Position numbers and translations under genes: made by a program
The notes under the pieces: generated by a model
What the model was told of the DNA's origin: nothing
What the model saw: the letters and a program-made list of their open reading frames with translations, nothing else
The model's database searches: none
Shown: one piece after another, positions 56,801-64,000 of the stretch
How positions within the stretch are numbered: the first letter of the stretch is position 1
Layout of the letters: every line of letters begins with the position of its first letter
Source of the DNA: VRUB01 sp046758085
GTDB taxonomy: Bacteria; Pseudomonadota; Gammaproteobacteria; Acidiferrobacterales; SPGG2
Direction of reading: 5' to 3'
NCBI GenBank assembly: GCA_046758085.1
Contig: JBHHZP010000001.1
Location: 6,847-70,846, forward strand
DNA: 64,000 nucleotides

Positions 56801-58339
56801 CCGCACCACGACATCTACTCGATCGAGGACCTGGCGCAGCTGATATTCGATCTCAAGCAGGTGAATCCGAAGGCGCTGGTGTCGGTGAAGCTGGTGGCCG
56901 GCCCGGGCGTGGGCACCATCGCCGCCGGTGTCACCAAGGCCTATGCCGATCTGATCACCATTGCCGGGTATGACGGCGGCACCGGCGCGAGTCCGCTGAC
57001 ATCAATCAAGTATGCCGGCACGCCGTGGGAGCTCGGGCTTAGTGAAACTCATCAGATACTGCGCGCCAATGGGCTGCGCGGCAAGGTGCGCGTGCAAACC
57101 GATGGCGGTCTCAAGACCGGCCTGGATGTGATCAAGGCGGCCGCGCTGGGCGCGGAAAGCTTTGGTTTTGGCACGGCGCCCATGGTCTCTATGGGCTGCA
57201 AGTATCTGCGCATCTGCCACTTGAATAACTGCGCGACCGGGGTTGCCACACAGAACAATGTGCTGCGCCTAGGCCACTTCAAGGGCGACGTGCAGATGAT
57301 CATGAACTACTTTCGCTTCGTCGCGCAGGAGGTACGCGAGTGGATGGCTCGGCTAGGCGTGCGGCACTTCGAGGAGCTGATCGGGCGCACCGATCTCCTC
57401 AGTGTGATAGAGGGCCGGACCGCGAAGCAACAGCGCCTCGACCTGGGCCCCATCCTGGCGAACGGTGGCGTGGCCGCCGACAAGCCGCAGTTCTGTCAGG
57501 TAGCGCGCAACCAGCCTTTCGACAAGGGTGAGCTCGCCGAGCAAATGGTGCGCGACGCGCTCCCGGCGATCGAGCAGAAACTGGGCGGTGAGTTCTGCTA
57601 CGAGATTCGCAATGTCGATCGATCCATCGGGGCACGGCTGTCGGGCGAAATCGCGACACGGCACGGAGATCACGGCATGACGGACGCGCCCATCACGATT
57701 CGGCTGCGGGGTACGGCCGGGCAGAGCTTCGGGGTGTGGAATGCCGGTGGGTTGCAGATGGTGCTCGAAGGCGATGCCAACGACTACGTCGGCAAGGGCA
57801 TGACCGGTGGCAAGCTCGTCATCTACCCGCCGCCGGGGAGCGCATTCAACAGCAACGAGGCGGCCATCATCGGAAACACCTGCCTGTATGGCGCTACCGG
57901 CGGCAAGCTGTTTGCGTCTGGAATTGCCGGTGAACGCTTTGCTGTGCGCAACTCGGGTGCGCACGCAGTGGTCGAGGGCGTCGGTGATCATGGCTGCGAG
58001 TATATGACCGGCGGTGTTGTCACCGTGCTTGGGCGCACGGGCTTTAACTTTGCCGCGGGCATGACCGGCGGGTTCGCCTTCGTCCTGGATCAGGCGAATA
58101 CCTTTGTCGACAACTACAATCACGAGCTGGTTGACATCCATCGCGTCACCACCGAGAGCATGGAAGCACATCGTAATTATCTGCGGCGACTGATTATGGA
58201 GTTCGTGGCGGAGACCGAAAGCGCGTGGGGCCAGACGATACTCGATGATTTCTACGACTTTGTCGGCAGATTCTGGCTGATCAAGCCTGTGGCAGCCGAC
58301 CTCGACACGCTCCTCGATACGCTACAGGAAGCGGCGTGA
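53828..58339 (+). CDS. gltB: Glutamate synthase large subunit
   Basis: A 1503-residue alpha subunit of NADPH-GOGAT, which makes glutamate from glutamine and 2-oxoglutarate. A 20-residue propeptide precedes the nucleophile C21 ([12 protein letters not shown]). The domains are class II amidotransferase (21 to about 430), central, FMN-binding synthase ([35 protein letters not shown]) and C-terminal GxGxG helix repeat. The 3Fe-4S cysteines lie in [15 protein letters not shown]. It pairs with gltD after a 112-base spacer. Confidence 0.97.
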   Translation: MYASPTQPAGLYHPEFEHDGCGFGLIAHMDGQSSHWLVSTAIASLARLTHRGAIAADGKTGDGCGLLLKKPESFLRQVAAEQGIRLSPCYAVGMVFLHPDTRPAGTARQRLEEELAAEGLVVCGWRPVPTDPDACGAEALKSMPHIEQVFVNAPEYMDEAAFERHLYIARRRCEKAIEGDDGFFYVASLSSRVVAYKGLVMPANLPVFYADLSDNRLESTLCVFHQRFSTNTWPQWRLAQPFRYLAHNGEINTIQGNRSWSIARGPKFATELIPNFEDVLPLVSVTGSDSCSLDNMLEALFAGGMDIFRAMRMLIPPAWQNVETMDRDLRAFYEYCSMHMEPWDGPAGIVLTDGRYAACVLDRNGLRPARYVVTRREPAEAPDPSHEYAGCVITLATEVGVYDYAPQDVITKGRLKPGQMFAADTVTGKLLLPRDIDQLLKTRKPYKRWLRAHAKRLEASLVEEESCSVAMEPEGLAVYQKMFQVTFEERDQILRVLAESGLEAVGSMGDDTPLPVLSKKVRPLYEYFRQQFAQVTNPPIDPLREQIVMSLETCFGREHNLFEETPEHAARLVVDSPVLSASKFNRLLALTDPHYAHEIIDLNYPEATSLRDAIEAMCVQAIAAVRAGKTIIVFSDREIAPDKLPMHPLLATGALHHRLVRERLRCDANIVVETATARDPHHFAVLIGYGATAVCPYLAYDCLRDMIRSGEIGAKDAVRVMHTYRKGINKGLYKIISKMGISTVDSYRGAQLFEAVGLHSEVTDLCFQGTTCRVGGSTFEDLHKDQQMLARDAWNPRKVIAQGGVLKFIHGGEYHAFNPDVVAALHEAVRSNDYEKYREFAQLVNYREPMVLRDLLALRPNADPVPIDEVEPVEAILPRFDSAGMSLGALSPEAHETLAEAMNRLGARSNSGEGGEDPKRYGTERSSKIKQVASGRFGVTPTYLVNAEVLQIKIAQGAKPGEGGQLPGHKVNEMIARLRYARPGVALISPPPHHDIYSIEDLAQLIFDLKQVNPKALVSVKLVAGPGVGTIAAGVTKAYADLITIAGYDGGTGASPLTSIKYAGTPWELGLSETHQILRANGLRGKVRVQTDGGLKTGLDVIKAAALGAESFGFGTAPMVSMGCKYLRICHLNNCATGVATQNNVLRLGHFKGDVQMIMNYFRFVAQEVREWMARLGVRHFEELIGRTDLLSVIEGRTAKQQRLDLGPILANGGVAADKPQFCQVARNQPFDKGELAEQMVRDALPAIEQKLGGEFCYEIRNVDRSIGARLSGEIATRHGDHGMTDAPITIRLRGTAGQSFGVWNAGGLQMVLEGDANDYVGKGMTGGKLVIYPPPGSAFNSNEAAIIGNTCLYGATGGKLFASGIAGERFAVRNSGAHAVVEGVGDHGCEYMTGGVVTVLGRTGFNFAAGMTGGFAFVLDQANTFVDNYNHELVDIHRVTTESMEAHRNYLRRLIMEFVAETESAWGQTILDDFYDFVGRFWLIKPVAADLDTLLDTLQEAA

Positions 58340-58351
58340 AGACCGCGAGGC

Positions 58352-59864
<1,513 letters not shown>

Positions 59865-59874
59865 AAAAACATCT

Positions 59875-59998
59875 AACGCAGAGGCGCAAAGAAACGATTT
59901 GGTATTTCTAATCTTGATCAGGGCGTTAAATTAACAGTGCGTCTTTCGCATTTAATTCACGATTTCTTTTCTTGTTCACTGTGCGCGCCTTCGCGTTG
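59875..59998. repeat. Imperfect inverted repeat before hemE
   Basis: AACGCAGAGGCGC at 59875-59887 pairs with GCGCCTTCGCGTT at 59986-59998 (11 of 13) around an A/T-rich interior. It resembles the 'cgcagaggcgcaaag' dispersed element and lies in the hemE leader. Confidence 0.6.
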
Positions 59999-60010
59999 GA
60001 AGTTTTTCTC

Positions 60011-61078
60011 ATGACGGAGCTGAAAAATGATCGCCTGCTACGCGCCCTCGCACGCCAATCCGTCGATGTGACGCCGGTGTGGATCATGCGCCAGGCGGGC
60101 CGCTATCTTCCGGAGTACCGCGCCATCCGGGAGAAGGCAGGCGATTTTCTTACGCTGTGCACGACGCCCGAGCTCGCCTGTGAGGTGACGCTCCAGCCCG
60201 TCGACCGTTTTCCGCTCGACGCGGCGATCTTGTTCTCCGATATCCTGACCATCCCGAACGCCATGGGTCTCGGTTTGTATTTTGTCGAGGGCGAGGGGCC
60301 GCGGTTCGAGCGCCCCGTGCGCACCCAACGCGATGTGGCAGCACTCGCGATCCCGGACCCCGAGGCCGAGCTGCGCTATGTTATCGATACGGTGCGTCTG
60401 GTGACGCGCGCGCTCCACGGCCGGGTGCCACTGATCGGCTTCGCCGGCAGCCCGTGGACGCTGGCGACCTACATGGTCGAGGGTGGATCGACGCGGGATT
60501 TCAACCGGGTCAAAGGCCTGATGTTCGAGCAACCGCGCCTGTTGCACACCTTGCTGACGACTCTGGCGGATGTCGTCACGCAGTACTTGAATGCGCAGAT
60601 CAATGCCGGGGTGCAGGCGGTCATGTTGTTTGATACCTGGGGCGGCGTGTTGACCCCGCGGGATTACGAATCATTCTCACTTGATTACATGACGCGTATC
60701 GTTGCAGGACTTACGCGCGAGCCGGCCGGCCGGCGTGTGCCGGTGATCCTGTATACCAAGAATGGCGGACAATGGCTCGAGGCCATGGCCGCGAGCGGCT
60801 GTGATGCCTTGGGTATCGACTGGACCACGGACATCGGGCAGGCGCGGCAACGAGTTGGCCATCAGGTGGCGCTGCAAGGCAACCTGGACCCGGCCGCGCT
60901 GTTTGCCTCGCCGGCGCGTATTCGCGAAGAGGTAGCCACCGTGCTGGCGAGCTACGGCGAGGGCAACGGCCTGGTGTTCAACCTGGGACATGGAATCAGT
61001 CCAAATGTGAACCCGGAGCATGTGGCGGCGTTGGTGGATGCGGCTCATGTCCTGAGCGTGAAGTATCATGTTGAGTAA
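60011..61078 (+). CDS. hemE: Uroporphyrinogen decarboxylase
   Basis: A 355-residue enzyme of haem synthesis that decarboxylates uroporphyrinogen III to coproporphyrinogen III. The signature [15 protein letters not shown] carries the catalytic Arg residues; [17 protein letters not shown] and [16 protein letters not shown] are also intact. ATG 60011 ([13 protein letters not shown]) is preferred to 59972, whose extra residues have no family match. Location after gltD is conserved in gammaproteobacteria. Confidence 0.96.
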   Translation: MTELKNDRLLRALARQSVDVTPVWIMRQAGRYLPEYRAIREKAGDFLTLCTTPELACEVTLQPVDRFPLDAAILFSDILTIPNAMGLGLYFVEGEGPRFERPVRTQRDVAALAIPDPEAELRYVIDTVRLVTRALHGRVPLIGFAGSPWTLATYMVEGGSTRDFNRVKGLMFEQPRLLHTLLTTLADVVTQYLNAQINAGVQAVMLFDTWGGVLTPRDYESFSLDYMTRIVAGLTREPAGRRVPVILYTKNGGQWLEAMAASGCDALGIDWTTDIGQARQRVGHQVALQGNLDPAALFASPARIREEVATVLASYGEGNGLVFNLGHGISPNVNPEHVAALVDAAHVLSVKYHVE

Positions 61079-61162
61079 CGGCCGGTGCATCCGGGCGACG
61101 GCGCGACGCTATACTGCGTAGCGCACGCGACAAAGGGAGACAAGGCTGGGTGTTTTCTGATA

Positions 61163-61168
61163 TATAAT
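61163..61168 (+). promoter_or_regulatory. Probable -10 box of the pnt operon
   Basis: A perfect TATAAT located 30 bases before the pntA start. The -35 region (about 61139-61145, GACAAG) is weak, so an activator or an alternative start could be involved. Confidence 0.4.
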
Positions 61169-61197
61169 CACCCGCCTTTTTGAGTCGACCAATAATA

Positions 61198-62319
61198 ATG
61201 CAGATCGGAATCCCGAAAGAAAAGCAATCCGGAGAGGCGCGCGTCGCTGCGACTCCCGAAACCGTCAAGAAGCTTCGCGCCAAAGGCCTGGAAGTAGTGG
61301 TCGAGAAGTCGGCGGGCGTCAGCGCGCATTTCACCGACGACGCTTACCGCGACGCGGGTGCCGAGATCGTGAATGCGGCCGCAGCGTTGGGCGCCGATAT
61401 CGTTTTCAAGGTGCAAAAACCCGCCAAGGACGAAATTGAGAAACTGAAAAAGGGCGCCATCTTGGTGGCTTTTCTCGATCCCTGTGCCGTTGACGATACG
61501 CTTGAACGGCTTGCCGCCGCCGGCGTCGAGAGTTTTGCCATCGAGCTGGTCCCGCGGATCTCGCGTGCACAGAATGTGGACGGCCTGTCCTCGCAGGCCA
61601 ACATCGGCGGTTACCGCGCCACGCTCGAGGCCGCGAGGCTCTACGGCAGCTTCTTGGCCATGATGATGACAGCCGCCGGATCCGCCAAGCCCGCCAAGGT
61701 GATGGTGCTGGGCGCGGGGGTGGCGGGGCTGCAGGCGATTGCCACCGCACGCCGGCTGGGCGCGCAGGTATTCGCGTTCGATGTGCGCCCGGAAGTCAAA
61801 GAAGAGATCATGTCGCTGGGCGGTAAGTTCGTGGAGCTGGATCTGGGCGAAAGCGGCGCCGGTGCCGGCGGTTATGCCAAGCAGCTCTCGGCCGAAGCCC
61901 AGCAACGCCAGCAGGCGCTGCTGGGGGAGGAGATTAAAAAGATTGATATCGTCATCTCGACTGCGCTCATTCCTTGTAAGCCCGCGCCCGTGCTGATCAC
62001 GGAGGATACCGTGAAGGGCATGCATGCAGGCGCCGTCATTATCGACATGGCAGCGGCCAGCGGCGGCAACTGTCCGCTGACCATGGCGAACAAGACGATC
62101 GTCAAGCACGGCGTAACCCTGTGCGGCATTACCAACTTCCCCGCGCTCGTGCCCACCGATGCCAGTTCTTTCTACGCCCGCAACCTGTTAAATTTTATCA
62201 CGTTGCTGCTCAAGGAGAAAGACGGCGGGCTTGAGCTGCGAGATCATTCTGAAGACGAAATCACGGCCGCCACAGTAGTGACGCACGCTGGTACCGTGAC
62301 CTTCAACAGACCGAACTAG
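61198..62319 (+). CDS. pntAa: NAD(P) transhydrogenase subunit alpha part 1
   Basis: A 373-residue soluble NAD(H)-binding domain (dI) of the proton-translocating transhydrogenase. It starts MQIGIPKEKQSGEARVAATP. The Rossmann loop is VMVLGAGVAGLQAIATARRLG and the mobile loop region follows KFVELDLGESGAGAGGYAKQ. The hydrophobic C-terminal helices of single-chain PntA are absent here and are encoded separately by the next gene, as in Rhodospirillum rubrum. ATG 61198 is used, not TTG 61180. Confidence 0.95.
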   Translation: MQIGIPKEKQSGEARVAATPETVKKLRAKGLEVVVEKSAGVSAHFTDDAYRDAGAEIVNAAAALGADIVFKVQKPAKDEIEKLKKGAILVAFLDPCAVDDTLERLAAAGVESFAIELVPRISRAQNVDGLSSQANIGGYRATLEAARLYGSFLAMMMTAAGSAKPAKVMVLGAGVAGLQAIATARRLGAQVFAFDVRPEVKEEIMSLGGKFVELDLGESGAGAGGYAKQLSAEAQQRQQALLGEEIKKIDIVISTALIPCKPAPVLITEDTVKGMHAGAVIIDMAAASGGNCPLTMANKTIVKHGVTLCGITNFPALVPTDASSFYARNLLNFITLLLKEKDGGLELRDHSEDEITAATVVTHAGTVTFNRPN

Positions 62320-62337
62320 CTCCAGGGAGGCATCCTC

Positions 62338-62625
62338 ATGTCGGAAACCATGGTCGCCCTCTACATATTTGTGCTGGCGTGTTTCATCGGCTACTGGGTT
62401 ATCTGGAACGTTACCGCATCGTTGCACACGCCGCTCATATCGCTGACCAATGCGATCTCCGGCATCATTATTGTCGGCGCGCTGCTGGTGGCGGGCTTTG
62501 AAGAGGTGGGTTTCGTCGGCGCGATTCTTGGTTTCACCGCCGTGTTGCTCGCATCGATCAACATGTTCGGCGGATTTTTGGTGACCCAGCGCATGCTGGA
62601 TATGTTCAAGAAGAAGAAAAAGTAG
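62338..62625 (+). CDS. pntAb: NAD(P) transhydrogenase subunit alpha part 2
   Basis: A 95-residue membrane subunit carrying three transmembrane helices of the transhydrogenase proton channel, with the recognisable [22 protein letters not shown]. It ends in a short Lys tail (FKKKKK). AGGGAGG lies 8 to 14 bases before the ATG. It completes the split alpha subunit between pntAa and pntB. Confidence 0.95.
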   Translation: MSETMVALYIFVLACFIGYWVIWNVTASLHTPLISLTNAISGIIIVGALLVAGFEEVGFVGAILGFTAVLLASINMFGGFLVTQRMLDMFKKKKK

Positions 62626-62634
62626 GAGCGCGCC

Positions 62635-64000
62635 ATGGAGCTCGGCACCAACACGCTAGCCCTTGTTTACCTGGTTTCCGGGGCGCTTTTTATCCTCGGC
62701 TTGAACAGGTTGTCCCATCCCGCGACGGCGCGCCGCGGTAATTACCTCGCCATCGCCGGCATGGTGATCGCGGTCGTCGCGACTTTGCTGAACCCGGCGG
62801 TCAAGTCATACGTCTTTATCTGGCCCGCCATGATCATTGGCGGCGTGATCGGTACCGTTATCGCGCTGCGCATCCGCATGGCAGCCATGCCGCAGCTGGT
62901 GGCGCTGCTGCACAGCTTCGTGGGACTTGCAGCCGTGCTGGTAGCGGTCGGCACCTACCTGGATCACCGCCAGGAAGGTTTGTTGCCCACCGTGTTTATG
63001 GTCGAGGTGTTTATCGGCATCTTCGTCGGCGCGATCACCTTTACCGGCTCGCTGATCGCTTTCGGCAAGCTCCAGGGACTGGTAACTGCGGCGCCGGTCG
63101 CCTACATGGGGCAGCACTGGTTCAACCTTCTGCTTGGCCTGGTGATGATCGGCCTGGGTGTCGACTTCGCCATCAACGATAGCTTTGCGTCGTTGATGCT
63201 CATGACCGCGATCGCCTTGGTGCTCGGGGTATTGCTCATCATACCGATCGGCGGCGCCGACATGCCGGTCATCATCTCCATGCTCAACTCCTACTCGGGT
63301 TGGGCGGCAGCGGCCACCGGCTTTACGCTGCAGAACAAGCTCTTGATAATCACAGGTGCGCTAGTCGGATTCTGTGGCGCCATCTTGTCGTACATCATGT
63401 GCCGCGCGATGAACCGTTCGTTTTTTAGCGTGATCCTCGGTGGGTTCGGCACGGGCGACACTGCGGATGCGTCGGGGGTAGCCGCGGCCGCACAGAAAGG
63501 CGTGAAGTCCTCCTCGGTCGAGGACGCCGCATTCCTGCTGGAGAATGCATCCAAGGTGATCGTGGCACCGGGCTACGGTATGGCCGTGGCGCAGGCGCAG
63601 CACGCATTGAAAGAGCTGTTCGAGCTGCTCGAGGCCAAAGGGGTCGAGGTCAAGTTCGCGATCCATCCGGTCGCCGGCCGCATGCCGGGCCACATGAATG
63701 TGTTGCTGGCGGAGGCGGATATCCCCTACGACCGCGCGTTCGAGATGGATGAGATCAATCCCGAGTTTGCGACCGCCGACGTCGCGCTCGTGGTCGGCGC
63801 CAACGACGTCACCAACCCGGCGGCCAAGAAAGACCCGGCTAGCCCCATTTATGGGATGCCGATATTGGATGTGGATCGCGCCGGGCATGTGTTTTTCATT
63901 AAGCGCAGCATGCGGCCGGGGTACGCGGGCATTGATAATCTGCTGTTCTATCAGGACAACTGTTCGTTGCTGTTTGGCGATGCCAAGGATGTTTGCGAGA
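62635..64000 (+). CDS. pntB: NAD(P) transhydrogenase subunit beta, cut by window edge
   Basis: The first 455 codons of the beta subunit; about 10 to 15 residues are expected beyond the window. Nine hydrophobic helices (1 to about 265) form the membrane channel, with LLHSFVGLAAVLVA and SGWAAAATGFTLQN. The NADP(H)-binding domain (dIII) follows, with VIVAPGYGMAVAQAQHA, HPVAGRMPGHMNVLLAEA and GANDVTNPAAKKDP. ATG 62635 overlaps no gene and has GGAG at 62625-62628. It couples NADPH formation to proton entry. Confidence 0.95.
   Translation, partial: MELGTNTLALVYLVSGALFILGLNRLSHPATARRGNYLAIAGMVIAVVATLLNPAVKSYVFIWPAMIIGGVIGTVIALRIRMAAMPQLVALLHSFVGLAAVLVAVGTYLDHRQEGLLPTVFMVEVFIGIFVGAITFTGSLIAFGKLQGLVTAAPVAYMGQHWFNLLLGLVMIGLGVDFAINDSFASLMLMTAIALVLGVLLIIPIGGADMPVIISMLNSYSGWAAAATGFTLQNKLLIITGALVGFCGAILSYIMCRAMNRSFFSVILGGFGTGDTADASGVAAAAQKGVKSSSVEDAAFLLENASKVIVAPGYGMAVAQAQHALKELFELLEAKGVEVKFAIHPVAGRMPGHMNVLLAEADIPYDRAFEMDEINPEFATADVALVVGANDVTNPAAKKDPASPIYGMPILDVDRAGHVFFIKRSMRPGYAGIDNLLFYQDNCSLLFGDAKDVCE

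Overview
The window reads as chromosomal DNA from a GC-rich gammaproteobacterium. The gene order is typical of non-enteric, often sulfur- or iron-oxidising lineages: def/fmt/rsmB/DUF4390/ntrY/ntrX/trkA/trkH on the minus strand facing lysM/dprA/smg/topA, then ponA divergent from pilMNOPQ-aroK-aroB-dgt, gltBD, hemE and a three-subunit pntA. Placement near Acidiferrobacterales or Chromatiales is inferred from synteny and protein style only. No plasmid, phage, CRISPR, transposase or rRNA was seen.

Layout. 1-3300 is a loose accessory stretch: a GFA/CENP-V enzyme, an exported unknown, an orphan encapsulin-type ferritin lacking a normal start, an SPW-repeat membrane protein and a small TPR protein. 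3300-12900 (minus) is the Trk potassium uptake, NtrYX and translation-initiation block. 12881-13421 is an unusually long def-fmt spacer holding a 217-bp element closed by a 12-bp perfect inverted repeat. 13400-25000 carries def, LysM-dprA-smg-topA, mltA, rnd, mpl, a broken LON-domain gene and dsbA. 25000-32400 has tRNA-Arg(CCG), a c5-type cytochrome, comM, ubiK, glnK-amtB under a good sigma-54 promoter, a DUF945 protein and speE. 32494-41943 has speA, a beta-hydroxyacid dehydrogenase, a SPOR protein, argS, a CHASE2 adenylate cyclase, a decayed NHL/TPR gene and a conserved hypothetical gene coupled to ponA. 41943-53645 is ponA and the pil-aro-dgt operon. 53700-64000 is gltBD, hemE and pntAa-pntAb-pntB, with pntB running off the right edge.

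Functional threads. Nitrogen: GlnK/AmtB sense and import ammonium, and GltBD assimilates it. The sigma-54 promoter before glnK needs an NtrC-type activator, and the NtrX in this window lacks the GAFTGA loop, so it is unlikely to be that activator. Envelope: PBP1A, MltA, Mpl, the SPOR protein, the LysM protein and the type IV pilus alignment/secretin operon. Polyamines: divergent speA and speE. Redox: DsbA, cytochrome c5 and the proton-translocating transhydrogenase.

Several intergenic gaps (12995-13211, 32387-32486, 40907-41214, 58352-58428, 59875-59998, and the hairpins in 50179-50712) hold small palindromic or inverted-repeat elements. I found no complete new multi-gene system. The best leads are the def-fmt element, the orphan ferritin, the GAFTGA-less NtrX and the intergenic inverted-repeat elements.
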